From Cepaea nemoralis (Eukaryota > Mollusca > Gastropoda > Stylommatophora > Helicidae): a DNA stretch of 64,000 nt. The stretch covers positions 124,001-188,000 of the forward strand of contig JACEFZ010015108.1 of assembly GCA_014155875.1 (NCBI GenBank). Reading direction: 5' to 3'. Below are positions 1 through 12,480 of the stretch, in pieces. The position numbers and the translations under genes are program-made. The notes under the pieces are model-generated. The model did no database searches. It was given only the letters and a program-made list of their open reading frames with translations, and was not told where the DNA came from. Position 1 is the first letter of the stretch. Each line of letters opens with the position of its first letter.

Positions 1-639
1 CCACAATGTGATATACGAGTAAATGGGCATATTCTTAAGCAAGTGAATCGGTACAGTTATCTCGGAACAGTCATAACATCTGATGGGAGATGCCTTGAAG
101 AGATTAGAACAAGAATTGCCATTGCGAAGGTAGCCTTTTGCAAGATGAAAAACATACTGACCAATAAAAAGATATCAATTGAAACTGAGAAAAAGAGTGT
201 TGAAGTGCTACATAGAACCTGTACTTTTGTATGGATGTGAAGCGTGGACAATGAGCAGTCAAGCTGAAAAACATCTGGTGGCTGTGGAAATGTGGTTTCT
301 GAGAAAAATGCAAAGAATACCATGGACAGACAGAAAATCCAATGAACAAGTCCTTCAAGAAACAAATGAAGATCGTAAACTGATTAGAGTCATTAGACGT
401 AGACAGTCAAAACTTTTTGGGCATGTTATGAGAAGAAATGACTTGGAGAACTTGGTGACAACTGGCAAGATCAAAGGGAAGAGACCAAGGGGAAGACCGA
501 GAAGTAAATACCTGGATGGCTTGGCCACAGTGGCATGGTTCGAGACAGGAACACGGAGCTGATCCACGACTCTGGTGATCGAGTGAGATGGCAAAACATG
601 ACCGCCCATGCTTATCGGCATGGCACATGATGGATGGAT
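1..639 (+). pseudogene. LINE family A, 3' part of reverse transcriptase ORF (5' end outside window)
   Basis: Reads the C-terminal region of a non-LTR retrotransposon: 'YLGTVITSDGRCLEEI', 'YGCEAWTMSSQAEKHL', 'FGHVMRR' and 'KRPRGRPRSKYLDGLA'. Against the less damaged copy at 5291-6118 there is one extra base near 184 that shifts the frame. The end is a 'gatggatggatgg' tail, a short-repeat tail instead of poly(A). Other copies: 1915-2137, 5291-6118, 26779-27105. Confidence 0.8.
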
Positions 640-1381
640 GGATGGAGCCTGTTTACAAGTTAACAAATGTTTTATGGCTTCTCTGTCTGTCCTTCCTTTC
701 ATACTTTGGGTAGGGCCTGGAAGATTCTACTGATAGTGAAGAATGTTAATTGCACTTCTAAATAAGTTTGTAATTGTGATTTAGATAATAATGGCTAATG
801 GAAATTCCATCCAGCCATTGATGCTTTAAGTTTGGTCCTGGAGGAAAGCTCCAACAAAATTGAGTACCAGTTCAGAGACCTGAGATGACTGAGGCACTTC
901 ATCATAATATTATTTGTTACATATATTCCACCATGTTTCTGGCATTTAAAAATATCTTTTAGACTATAATTAAACAATGAAATAACAGCACTGCAACATT
1001 TGTAGCGAAGAAAAAGAATTCAGCCAGTCAAGGAAGCTTAAATGAGGCAACATCGCTCCAAGCTGTATGGTCGAGTACTTTCATTGTCTGACCTTGATCT
1101 AATTAAGTAGAGTTCTGTTTAACCCTTGGTTTTGTAATACTTCTTGTGTTTGTTCTTGTCCTACCATGGCATTCCTCTGATTCATCTATATAACCACATT
1201 TTGAAAGCTTAACATTTACCTTCACATTCTTTAATTGTTGTCCATGTTTCTGCAAAATACAATAACAATTTCAAAAATGAGACTTAAGAAAAAAAACACA
1301 TAGAAACACGGAAAGAGCTACGAAAGATAGTGAAGAACAGCAAGGCTTTGCATAAGATTGTTGCAGGTTTATGTTCCACCA

Positions 1382-1412
<31 letters not shown>

Positions 1413-1914
1413 TGTGTGTAAGGCAGTGAATAAAAGGCTGACTCAGGAGCACAGGATCATCATTGTTGTTAGTACCTTTCACGATGCTAGTGTCAGAAAA
1501 GTGCCCCTATTTTGGTGTTTCTCTCGATTACCATACATTTAGGCATCAGTATTTAACAACAAATTAGTTTCACACAGATAGGCCACACAGTTTTAAATTT
1601 AGTTGTTTTGAAATGGTAATCACATGGCAGATATTGTCATAGATTTGTGAAATACTAGAACTTTACAATTTACACACATACCAAGTCACAACATAATGAG
1701 ATAGGATGATCATCACTCTTCTACATAATGTGTCCTTCAAAATTCTCTTACATTGCCAATTATTGTCTCTGACTCTTAATTCATACTTTTGAACGAGTTG
1801 AGAATAAGTGGCTGCGGCATGAGTGGCTGCCAGTTGTGGAGGCCTCAGACTTTCATGAATCTGTGTGGATTTATCTTCCAGGTCATGCTGAGGTGCACGG
1901 AAATGAATGAAATT
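640..1914. other. Intronic sequence, no gene seen
   Basis: Nothing coding is recognisable. It contains one homopolymer run of about 28 G near 1385-1412, followed by ordinary AT-rich sequence. Confidence 0.5.
1385..1412. repeat. poly(G) tract
   Basis: Uninterrupted run of about 28 G residues. Length in the true genome is uncertain because such tracts are sequenced poorly. A second, shorter run lies at about 42641-42657. Confidence 0.9.
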
Positions 1915-2137
1915 TGATGTCAAGATTCTTTGGGCATGTTATGAAGAGAAATAAACTTGAAAACTTGGTCACACTTGCAAACTTGATGGGGAAAGACAAA
2001 GGGAAGACAAAGATAAATACCTGGATGGCTTGACCACATGGCATAATCTGGACAATAACTCAGACCTGATTCAAGACTGGTGATTGTGTGAGATGTACAT
2101 ACATGCCTATCAGCAAGGCACATGATGATAATGATGT
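1915..2137 (+). mobile_element. LINE family A, degraded 3' end
   Basis: Diverged relative of the last 200 bp of family A: 'tttgggcatgttatgaagag', 'gaaaacttggtcac', 'tacctggatggcttgacc' and 'ggcacatgatgataatgatg' line up with positions 417-630. It has several indels and no readable ORF. Confidence 0.7.
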
Positions 2138-2404
2138 CTCTCTGCCACATTTTTGTTAGGTCAAAGTACATTACTAGGACATTTCATAATAAAGTGGGGT
2201 GACTATCTTCCTGATCTGCTGTTCTTCTTTCTAGAAAAATCTTCATTTACAAGTCTGAGTTTAATCCAAGATCTTACCATTGATGAGTGTTAAACTTTTA
2301 CAGTATCGATAAGCAAGCACACTGACCAAGATGAAACCGTAGGATGATTTATGTTGTATACATCATCTGTTGTTGTGTAATGCAAGATATGTTAAAATAG
2401 TAAT

Positions 2405-2730
2405 GCCCTATAGGCATGTTCAGAAAGAAATGGCAAACTACTGAATGTAACCTTGCGTAAATGAATCAGGAATCACTAACAGCCAAAAAATGCTGGAGTT
2501 GACTGTTACGTCCTGTTAAGGAAATACAACTTATCCATATTGGGCTATGGTGCTAGCACCATATTTTTATAGACTTGTCAGCACTCGCTGTGTGATGTCA
2601 GTATCAAACTGGCCACCTTTATTTCCCAGACCATTTCTTGGTACCCATGTTACATAGGGTCGATCTGGAAGCTTAGGTCAACTTAAAAAATATCTGCTTC
2701 AATGGAATTCTAACACATGATGCCAGTATG
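2405..2730 (-). mobile_element. tRNA-headed SINE (family T), minus strand
   Basis: Contains in reverse the modules of the 49045-49360 SINE: 'gttcagaaagaaatggcaa', 'tggtacccatgttacatagg' and a head ending near 2720. Diverged, several indels. It lies just before the first sdk exon. Confidence 0.6.
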
Positions 2731-2779
2731 TTAGATAAAATATGTTTCATGGCAAAAGTTTTCTTTTTATCTCCCATAG

Positions 2780-2915
2780 AGTGGATTGGTATCCCCCTCC
2801 ATCAATACAGCTGAATGGAGACAACCTGGGATATAATATTGAGGTCAGTCAGGATGGCAACTTAAAGAACAATATAAGTGTCCGCTTTGATGAGCAGAAT
2901 CCCACAGGCAGACAG
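2780..2915 (+). CDS. sdk: sdk exon, FN3-1 second half
   Basis: Acceptor 'ctcccatag' precedes 2780 and donor 'gtatgt' follows 2915. The exon enters with one base completing a codon and exits in phase 0 after 45 codons. It reads 'VDWYPPPSIQLNGDNLGYN' and ends 'NPTGRQ', that is strands C to E of an FN3 domain, with an NIS glycosylation sequon. It continues in frame into the exon at 11823. A SINE ends only about 50 bp upstream. Confidence 0.8.
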
Positions 2916-3044
2916 GTATGTTGTGTGCTGCATCCTTTTATGCATCAATAGAAACAAGTCACATGTATTTTAAAATGGCTTAGCAAATTAATGGTGTGAG
3001 TTGGATGAAGACCTGAGCTCATTTTGGGAGCTGAAAGGCAACAG

Positions 3045-5290
3045 AAGAAGAACTAAACATGACAAAACAGGCAAGCATAGATCTATTAATGCATACACAG
3101 AACTAAACATGATAAAACGCATGCATACACAGAACTAAACATGATAAAACAGGCATGCATAGATCTATTAATGCAAACATACACAGAACTAAACATGATA
3201 AAACAGGCATGCATAGATCTATTAATGCATACACAGAACTAAACATGATAAAACAGGCATGCATACACAGAACTAAACATGATAAAACAGGCATGCATAG
3301 ATCTATTAATGCATACATACACAGAACTAAACATGATAAAACAGGCATGCATAGATCTATTAATGCATACACAGAACTAAACATGATAAAACAGGCAAGC
3401 ATAGATCTATTAAATGCATACACAGAACTAAACATGATAAAACAGGCAAGCATAGATCTATTAATGCATACATACACAGAACTAAACATGATAAAACAGG
3501 CATGCATAGATCTATTAATGCAAACATACACAGAACTAAACATGATAAAACAGGCTTGCATACACAGAACTAAACATGATAAAACAGACATACATAGATC
3601 TATTAATGCATACATACACAGAACTAAACATGATAAAACAGGCATGCATAGATCTATTAATGCAAACATACACAGAACTAAACATGATAAAACAGGCATG
3701 CATAGATCTATTAATGCATACAGACTAACAGGATAAACGGCTTCATACACAGCACTAAACATGATAAACAGCAGGCATATGCATACATACACAGAACTAA
3801 ACATGATAAAACAGGCAATGCATAGATCTATTAATGCAAACATACACAGAACTAAACATGATAAAACAGACATGCATAGATCTATTAATGCATACACAGA
3901 ACTAAACATGATAAAACAGGCATGCATAGATCTATTAATGCATACAACAGAACTAAACATGATAAAACAGGCATGCATAGATCTATTAATGCAAACATAC
4001 ACAGAACTAAACATGATAAAACAGGCTTGCATACACAGAACTAAACATGATAAAACAGACATACATACACAGAACTAAACATGATAAAACAGGCATGCAT
4101 AGATCTATTAATGCAACATACACAGAACTAAACATGATAAAACAGGCATGCATAGATCTATTAATGCATACACAGAACTAAACATGATAAAACAGGCATG
4201 CATAGATCTATTAATGCATACATACACAGAACTAAACATGATAAAACAGGCTTGCATACACAGAACTAAACATGATAAAACAGACATGCATAGATCTATT
4301 AATGCATACATACACAGAACTAAACATGATAAAACAGGCATGCATAGATCTATTAATGCAAACATACACAGAACTAAACATGATAAAACAGACCTGCATA
4401 GATCTATTAATGCATACACAGAACTAAACATGATAAAACAGGCATGCATAGATCTATTAATGCATACACAGAACTAAACATGATAAAACAGGCATGCATA
4501 GATCTATTAATGCAAACATACACAGAACTAAACATGATAAAACAGGCTTGCATACACAGAACTAAACATGATAAAACAGGCTTGCATACACAGAACTAAA
4601 CATGATAAAACAGACATACATACACAGAACTAAACATGATAAAACAGGCATGCATAGATCTATTAATGCAAACATACACAGAACTAAACATGATAAAACA
4701 GGCAAGCATAGATCTATTAATACATGCATACACAGAACTAAACATGATAAAACAGGCTTGCATACACAGAACTAAACATGATAAAACAGACATACATACA
4801 CAGAACTAAACATGATAAAACAGGCAAGCATAGATCTATTAATGCATACATACACAGAACTAAACATGATAAAACAGGCATGCATAGATCTATTAATGCA
4901 TACATACACAGAACTAAACATGATAAAACAGGCTTGCATACACAGAACTAAACATGATAAAACAGACATACATACACAGAACTAAACATGATAAAACAGG
5001 CATGCATAGATCTATTAATGCAAACACAGAACTAAACACGATAAAACAGGCATGCATAGATCTATTAAAGGATACACAGAACTAAACATGATAAAACAGG
5101 CAAGCATAGATCTATTAATGCAAACACAGAACTAAACACGATAAAACAGGCAAGCATAGATCTATTAATGCATACACAGAACTAAACATGATAAAACAGG
5201 CATGCATACACAGAACTAAACATGATAAAACAGGCATGCATACACAGAACTAAACATAATAAAACAGGCAAGCATAGATCTATTAATGCA
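3045..5290. repeat. Satellite 1, left block (about 50-bp units)
   Basis: Tandem array whose main unit is about 50 bp and includes 'catagatctattaatgcat', 'acacagaactaaacatg' and 'ataaaacaggcatg'. Length variants alternate: a 54-bp form with an extra 'cata' or 'aaca' step, and a 34-bp form lacking the 'atagatctattaat' part. Divergence between units is low. Long ORFs on both strands come from the repeat's lack of stops, not from a gene. The array is interrupted by a LINE at 5291-6118 and resumes after it. Confidence 0.95.
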
Positions 5291-6118
5291 TTAATACAAT
5301 CAACATTGGGGGACGATGCATCAATAATATTAGATATGCAGATGATACAGTCTTGATTGCAGACAATGAACAGGACCTGCAAAATTTAATAGATGCGATT
5401 GTTACACACAGTGAACAACTAGGGTTAGAATTAAATTGTAAAAAGACACAGATTATGGTCGTCACTAGGAAGAACGAAATACCACAATGTAATATACAAG
5501 TAAATGGGAATATTCTTCAACAAGTGAATAGGTACAATTATCTCGGAACAGTAATAACATCTGATGGAAGATGCCTTGAAGAGATTAGAACAAGAATCGC
5601 CATGGCAAAAGTAGCCTTTAGCAAGATGAAAAACATACTGACCAATAAAAAGATGTCAATTGAAACGAGAAAAAGAGTGTTGAGATGCTACATAGAACCT
5701 GTACTTTTATATGGATGTGAAGCGTGGACAATGAGCAGTCAGGCTGAAAAACATCTGATGGCTGTAGAGATGTGGTTTCTGAGGAAAATGCAAAGAATAC
5801 CATGGACAGCCAGAAATACCAATGAACAAGTTCTTCAAGAAACAAATGAAGATCGTAAATTGATTAGAGAAATTAGACGTAGACAGTCAAAAATTTTTGG
5901 GCATGTTATGAGAAGAAATGGATTGGAGAACTTGGTGACGACTGGTAAGATCGAGGGAACAGACCAAGGGGAAGACCTAGAAGCAAGTACCTGGATGGCT
6001 TGGCCTTGTGGCATGGTCGAAACAGAAACACGGAGCTGATCCACGACTCTGGTGATCGAGTGAGATGGCAGAACATGACCGCCCACGCTTACCGGCATGG
6101 CACATGATGGATGGATGG
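5291..6118 (+). pseudogene. LINE family A inserted in satellite 1
   Basis: 5'-truncated copy that starts inside the reverse transcriptase domain. It carries motif C as 'RYADDTVLIA', then 'YLGTVITSDGRCLEEIRTR', 'YGCEAWTMSSQAEKHLMA' and 'FGHVMRRNG', and ends in 'atggatggatggat'. Near 5960 a small deletion shifts the frame, destroying the 'GRPRSKYLDGL' end. It is flanked by 'atagatctattaatgca' (5274-5290) and 'atagatatattaatgca' (6119-6135), a likely 17-bp target duplication, though the host is itself repetitive. Confidence 0.85.
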
Positions 6119-6575
6119 ATAGATATATTAATGCATACATACACAGAACTAAACATGATAAAATAGGCTTGCATACACAGAACTAAACATAATAAAACAG
6201 GCATGCATACATAGAACTAAACATGATAAAACAGGCATGCATAGATCTATTAATACATGCATACACAGAACTAAACATAATAAAACAGGCATGCATACAT
6301 AGAACTAAACATGATAAAACAGGCATGCATAGATCTATTAATACATGCATACACAGAACTAAACATGATAAAACAGGCATGCATACACAGAACTAAACAT
6401 AATAAAACAGGCATGCATACATAGAACTAAACATGATAAAACAGGCATGCATAGATCTATTAATACATGCATACACAGAACTAAACATAATAAAACAGGC
6501 ATGCATACATAGAACTAAACATGATAAAACAGGCATGCATAGATCTATTAATACATGCATACACAGAACTAAAGA
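6119..6575. repeat. Satellite 1, right block
   Basis: Continuation of the array after the LINE. Here units run in a longer regular pattern of about 117 bp, with 'aatacatgcatacacagaac' alternating with 'gcatgcatacatagaac'. Three to four copies are nearly identical, so this end was homogenised separately. Confidence 0.9.
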
Positions 6576-6599
6576 AAACACCAGACAATTATGTGAAAG

Positions 6600-6845
6600 G
6601 TGAGCATGGCCGAATAGATAAAAATACTTCTTCTTAGACTTCCGGTGTGCTGATGCCTAGGTTGCAGGCTCAGCCCCTACACCAGTCATTTGTGCTAAAA
6701 TATTGACTTTGTGTCCTTGATTGGGGACGTAAATTACTAGTACCTCAGAAGTCAGCGTGGGTTCTCCTGATGGTGAGGGACACTGGTAATGGGGAAAACT
6801 AACCCACATAAAAAATTCTGTTAATTGCATTAGTAGTAGTCACGC
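6600..6845 (+). mobile_element. SINE with 'acataaaaaat' core (family M)
   Basis: A head with a tRNA-like box ('ggttgcaggctc') is followed by 'acccacataaaaaattctgt' and a 'tagtagtag' tail. It shares the central motif with the SINE at 61385-61645. Confidence 0.5.
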
Positions 6846-7296
6846 ATTTATGGACAATGATTGAGTTCAAAGCAAGCGAATGGAAAAAAAAGAAGAAAAA
6901 AAATATGGAATGATCAGGAAGCTTTTTTGATCTGCTCAAGGGTTGTATACTTGATGATGACAGCGCAGGAAGACATTGTTGTCTGACATAAACTATTACT
7001 TTGTTTTAGGATTTTGAAATCAACAGTTGTTATAACAAATTGCTTTATAATGTTATATACAACCTGTTTAGAGTTAGCTGTTTCTCTATATGTGCAGGCG
7101 TGAGAAGTCTATAGATTACAATTTATTTCAGGTTAATATTCGAAAAGTGGCTAATTTGGTCACAAAGTTATTAATCTGAATCTGGGATGGAGCCTAATGA
7201 TAACTTCTTTTCTGAGGTGGAACGAGGCAGGGGTAATGGATAAACAACAAATTCAGTCATCCAATTGCTTGTCCTGAAGAATTTTCCCCCAATAGT
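6846..7296. other. Intronic sequence, nothing recognised
   Basis: AT-rich sequence without recognisable coding or repeat modules between the SINE and satellite 2. Confidence 0.4.
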
Positions 7297-10157
7297 ATCT
7301 TTCACAATTCCTTTCTAGCATGAACCAGTCTTTCAAAATTCTTTTCTAGCATCAGCCACTCTTTTCACAATTCCTTTCTAGCATCAGCCACTCTTTTCAC
7401 AATTCCTTTCTAGCATGAGCCACTCTTTTCACAATTCCTTTCTAGCTTGAGCCACTCTTTTCACAATTCCTTTCTAGCATCAGCCACTCTTTTCACAATT
7501 CCTTTCTAGCATCAGCCACTCTTTTCACAATTCCTTTCTAGCATCAGCCACTCTTTTCACAATTCCTTTCTAGCATGAACCACTCTTTTCACAATTCCTT
7601 TCTAGCATCAGCCACTCTTTTTACAATTCCTTAGCAGAAGCCACTCTTTTTACAATTGCTTTTTAGCATGAGCCACTCTTTTCACAATTCCTTTGTAGCA
7701 TGAGCCACTCTTTTCACAATTCCTTTGTAGCATGAGCCACTCTTTTCACAATTCCTTTCTAGCATGAGCCACTCTTTTCATAATTCCTTTCTAGCATCAG
7801 CCACTCTTTTCACAATTCCTTTCTAGCATCAGCCACTCTTTTCACAATTCCTTAGCAGAAGCCACTCTTTTCACAATTGCTTTTTAGCATGAGCCACTCT
7901 TTTCACAATTCCTTTCTAGCACCAGCCACTCTTTTCAGAATTACTTTCTAGCATGAGCCACTCTTTTCACAATTCCTTTCTAGCATGAACCACTCTTTTC
8001 CCAATTCCTTTCTAGCATGAGCCACTCTTTTCACAATTCCTTTCTAGCATGAGCCGCTCTTTTCACAATTCCTTTCTAGCATGAGCCACTCTTTTCACAA
8101 TTCCTTTCTAGCATCAGCCAGTCTTTCAAAATTCCTTTCTAGCATGAGCTTTATAGTATGAGCCACTCTTTTCACAATACCTTTCTAGCATGAGCCACTC
8201 TTTTCACAATTCCTTTCTAGCATGAGCTTTATAGCATGATCCGCTCTTTTCACAATTCCTTTCTAGCATTAGCCACTCTTTCAAAATTCCTTTTTAGCAT
8301 GAACCAGTCTTTCAAAATTCCTTTCTAGCATCAGCCACTCTTTTCACAATTCCTTTCTAGCATGAGCCACTCTTTTCACAATTCCTTTCTAGCATGAGCC
8401 ACTCTTTTCACAATTCCTTTCTAGCATGAGCCACTCTTTTCACAATTCCTTTCTAGCATGAGCCACTCTTTTCACAATTCCTTTCTAGCATCAGCCATTC
8501 TTTTCGCAATTCCTTTCTAGCATCAGCCACTCTTTTCACAATTCCTTTCTAGCAGAAGCCACTCTTCACAATTGCTTTCAAGCATGAGCCACTCGTTTTA
8601 CAATTCTTTTCTAGCATCAGCCACTCTTTTCACAATTCCTTAGCAGAAGCCACTCTTTTCACAATTGCTTTTTAGCATGAGCCACTCTTTTCACAATTCC
8701 TTTCTAGCACCAGCCACTCTTTTCAGAATTACTTTCTAGCATGAGCCACTCTTTTCACAATTCCTTTCTAGCATGAACCACTCTTTTCACAATTCCTTTC
8801 TAGCATGAGCCACTCTTTTCACAATTCCTTTCTAGCATGAGCCTCTCTTTTCACAATTCCTTTCTAGCATGAGCCACTCTTTTCACAATTCCTTTCTAGC
8901 ATCAGCCAGTCTTTCAAAATTCCTTTCTAGCATGAGCTTTATAGTATGAGCCACTCTTTTCACAATACCTTTCTAGCATGAGCCACTCTTTTTACAATTC
9001 CTTTCTAGCATGAGCTTTATAGCATGATCCGCTCTTTTCACAATTCCTTTCTAGCATTAGCCACTCTTTCAAAATTCCTTTTTAGCATGAACCAGTCTTT
9101 CAAAATTCCTTTCTAGCATCAGCCACTCTTTTCACAATTCCTTTCTAGCATGAGCGACTCTTTTCACAATTCCTTTCTAGCATGAGCCACTCTTTTCACA
9201 ATTCCTTTCTAGCATGAACCACTCTTTTCACAATTCCTTTCTAGCATGAGCCACTCTTTTCACAATTCCTTTCTAGCATCAGCCACTCTTTTCACAATTC
9301 CTTTCTAGCATCAGCCACTCTTTTCACAATTCCTTTCTAGCATGAGCCACTCTTTTCACAATACCTTTCTAGCATGAGCCACTCTTTTCACAATTCCTTT
9401 CTAGCATGAGCTTTATAGCATGATCCGCTCTTTTCACAATTCCTTTCTAGCATTAGCCACTCTTTCAAAATTCCTTTTTAGCATGAACCAGTCTTTCAAA
9501 ATTCCTTTCTAGCATCAGCCACTCTTTTCACAATTCCTTTCTAGCATGAGCGACTCTTTTCACAATTCCTTTCTAGCATGAGCCACTCTTTTCACAATTC
9601 CTTTCTAGCATGAACCACTCTTTTCACAATTCCTTTCTAGCATCAGCCACTCTTTTCACAATTCCTTTCTAGCATCAGCCACTCTTTTCACAATTCCTTT
9701 CTAGCATCAGCCACTCTTTTCACAATTCCTTTCTAGCATGAGCCACTCTTTTCACAATTCCTTTCTAGCATGAACCACTCTTTTCACAATTCCTTTCTAG
9801 CATGAGCCACTCTTTTCACAATTCCTTTCTAGCATGAGCCGCTCTTTTCACAATTCCTTTCTAGCATGAGCCGCTCTTTTCACAATTCCTTTCTAGCATG
9901 AGCCAGTCTTTGAAAATTCCTTTCTAGCATGAACCAGTCTTTCAAAATTCCTTTCTAGCATGAGCCAATCCTTTCACAATTCCTTTCTAGCATCAAGCCA
10001 CTCTTTTCACAATTCCTTTCTAGCATGAAGCACTCTTTTCACAATTCCTTTATAGTATGGGCCAATCTTTCAAGATTCCTTTCTAGCATCAGCCACTCTT
10101 TAAAAATTCACTTTTAGCATGAGCCACTCTTTCAAGATTCCTTTCTAGCATGAGCTA
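7297..10157. repeat. Satellite 2 (32-bp units, about 89 copies)
   Basis: The unit is 32 bp: 'cactcttttcacaattcc' followed by 'tttctagcatgagc'. Point variants (catcagc, catgaac, tttcaaaat) and short units recur in the same order. The marker 'agctttatag' occurs at 8147, 8225, 8935, 9013 and 9409, giving spacings of 788 and 396, a higher-order period. Edges at both ends are more diverged than the core, as expected of unequal crossing-over. No ORF or CRISPR features. Confidence 0.95.
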
Positions 10158-10164
10158 GATGCCA

Positions 10165-10400
10165 TGCCTCTCTTGCTGTCATGTATATATTATGTCATTT
10201 CTTCAGTTCATCTGGAACATGGTCTTCCCCTTCTCCACTTCATTTGTACACCTCCCTGCATAATTATCCTTTCCATAAATTGTCCTTTACATGCCCAAAA
10301 TATTCCATGTTCATAAATTTTATTTGTCTTAGTGACTGTTCTTCTTCAATATTCAGTTCTTTTTGGATATATCTATTTGTTCTAATTTTTGTCCATTAAA
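10165..10400 (-). mobile_element. LINE family B remnant, minus strand
   Basis: Read on the minus strand it gives 'KELNIEEEQSLRQI' and 'YFGHVK', matching 'QELNIEEGWLFKTI' and 'YFGHLK' of the LINE at 13270-13760. It is heavily decayed and has no tail that I can see. Confidence 0.55.
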
Positions 10401-10909
10401 ATTTTAGTGCTTATATTATTTTTAGTACTTATATTTGTAACTTATATTCAGTGGTGCATAAAGAGAAGTATTATCTTAAGGTAAATATCTGATCCTCAAT
10501 AGATCTCCATTATTAGTTATTTTATATGATCGTTATCATTTGTAAAATTGTGTGCTTTTATTTTCTTGAGCTGCAGTGAGTCTTTTCAAACATATATCCA
10601 CTATTATAGTAACTTAAAAGATTCTGTGCCAAACAAAAAGTAAGTTTGGACCTAACAAAATAGATGGCAGAAAATGGGAAGTAGAGGTGTGTCACAGCTA
10701 TGACTTAAAAAGTTGTTAATATAGTAGCAGACATTTTGTATTATAACGTAATGACAACATGTCAGCGATATATAAACCCATGGCAGATACAGGAAGTCAC
10801 TTAATATGATTAATCATCCCTTGACACTTAATCAGTTAATATATGTTTGCTTTTGTCTTTAATTAAAATATGTTTTTGTCATTTATACTGCCCTAAAATA
10901 TTGTGTGTA
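10401..10909. other. Intronic sequence, nothing recognised
   Basis: No coding signal or repeat that I can identify up to the Tigger element. Confidence 0.4.
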
Positions 10910-11717
10910 CAGGAAGGCCCCGTTATACGTCACTTCATTTTACGTCGTTTCGCTATTACTGTCATTGTCACAATGGGACATAACTTCACTTTATGTCGCT
11001 ATGTTCCGCCATAACACAGTCACCTGTGTTGCTATGCTGCACCCTTGCGGAGGAACTTGCTAGCTTGTGGGGGAACTATGTAATGCTGTGTAGTGTTACT
11101 GCAGTGGAACATCTCCTTACTTACCATGCTCGAATGCTGTGTGTCGAAAACGGTGGCCAGAATGTGTGCACGCCTTTTGTGAATTTGACAACATTCATGC
11201 TATTCGACGACAGATCACTAACTTAGCCACCAAAGCTGGCTTTGAAGGGATGGAGGAAGCTGACATTGATGAGTTGCTTACATCACATGGAGAAGATTTG
11301 TCTAATGAGGACATAATATAACTTGACGTTCAGAGAGCTCAGCAGGAAGAGGAGCACCCTGTTGCAACCACCACACCTCGAATGTTGACAGCTGAACGTG
11401 TGACACAATTCTTTCAATTGATTGATGTGGCAATGGACATAGTAAATGATGATGACCCGAACAGAGAATGGAGCTCCAAAGTGTCGAGAGCCAGGAAAAG
11501 AGGCAGAATTTAATGCCTCTACGTCCCAATAACTCCACCACTCGCCCTCCAACCCACCTCTATTTAGCCAATAAATATCAACAACCATCAAAATAAACAT
11601 TACATAATACACTGTATTTCATTTAATTCTATGGGAAATAGTGTTTCGCTATACATCATTTCACTTAAAGTCATGTTTTCCAAGAACGTAACCCCAACGT
11701 AAACCGAGGCCTCCCAG
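10910..11717 (+). mobile_element. Tigger/pogo DNA transposon, deleted copy
   Basis: Imperfect terminal inverted repeats, 'caggaaggccccgttatacg' on the left and the complement of 'cgtaaaccgaggcctcccag' on the right, lie between TA dinucleotides (10908-10909 and 11718-11719). Inside, frame 11139-11321 reads 'EFDNIHAIRRQITNLATKAG', 'GMEEADIDELLTSHGEDLSN', the C-terminal acidic region seen in Tigger/jerky transposases. The catalytic DDE domain is missing, so the copy is dead. Confidence 0.8.
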
Positions 11718-11822
11718 TATAGCCTTGTTTTACAATCACTGTTTTGTAAACGTTGTGTGTTCATTAGTGTTTGTGGTTATCTTAGAATTTATTGTTTGTT
11801 GGCATTATGTGATTATTTTCAG

Positions 11823-11940
11823 ACATACACAATTTCAAATCTGAACAAATACACCCTGTATATGATTCAAATTGCATGCAAAACTGGAGCAGGAACAGGT
11901 CCCAAAAGTGAATCTCAGACTATACGTACTCTTGAAGATG
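11823..11940 (+). CDS. sdk: sdk exon, end of FN3-1
   Basis: Acceptor 'ttttcag' and donor 'gtaagc'; enters in phase 0, leaves in phase 1. The peptide begins 'TYTISNLNKYTLYMIQI' and ends 'IRTLED', the F and G strands of FN3 with the usual L-x-x-Y-T-x-Y pattern. It completes the domain begun at 2780 across an 8.9-kb intron that holds both satellites. Confidence 0.85.
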
Positions 11941-12114
11941 GTAAGCTCATTTCTTTGCTTAAATAAATTAAAATACACATCTAATTTAATTTACTTGAGA
12001 AAATAGGACATTCAAAAAGATCATGGTTATTGCACATGCTTACCAAGACAATGGACTGAGTTCAATCCCAGTGGTGGCAGGATTATTTTATTATCAGCCT
12101 GTGCAATTCTGAAA

Positions 12115-12480
12115 TCAGGCAGCTGCGGTAGCACCATGGCTGACATGCTTGCCTTGTGTTCTTGTGTTAACATCACCCTCGAAACTGAGATTTAAAAAAA
12201 AAAATTGACCCAGGCTCCAAGGTTCAATCAGCTTAAAATGGGTAGCAGGAAATGTTCTAGCATGTAAGGGCGACCAGCGTGAAATTAAGCATATCACCTA
12301 CAGAATGTTGATTGGTCTATACAACATGTTAACGTTAGTTGCATGCCCTTGACAGAATGTCACAGTCAACCCCATCGTTTATCAGCTGTTTGTTATTTTT
12401 CTAGGTAATTTTGTGTTCAATAGTTTACCATTGCTTTCTGAATGCTGACACTCACACCTTTGTGAAAAGCATTGCAAAGA
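12115..12480 (+). mobile_element. tRNA-headed SINE (family T), plus strand, degraded
   Basis: Modules in the same order as the 49045 copy: a head at 'ggtagcaccatggctgacat', 'aaaatgggtagcaggaaatg', and the 3' part 'agtttaccattgctttctga'. It lies in the short intron between two sdk exons. Confidence 0.55.

Noticed and set aside
3103..5382. Long ORFs on both strands with repeated Cys/Met/Leu or His/Arg/Asn patterns
   Set aside because: They are translations of satellite 1, whose unit lacks stops in some frames. They have no start context or domain and change frame with unit length variants.
7297..10157. Array resembling CRISPR by regular spacing
   Set aside because: There are no unique spacers between repeats; the 32-bp units follow each other directly, and the genome is eukaryotic.
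10993..11226. 77-codon ORF in the Tigger element as a separate gene
   Set aside because: It lies inside the transposon and in another frame from the recognisable transposase end.
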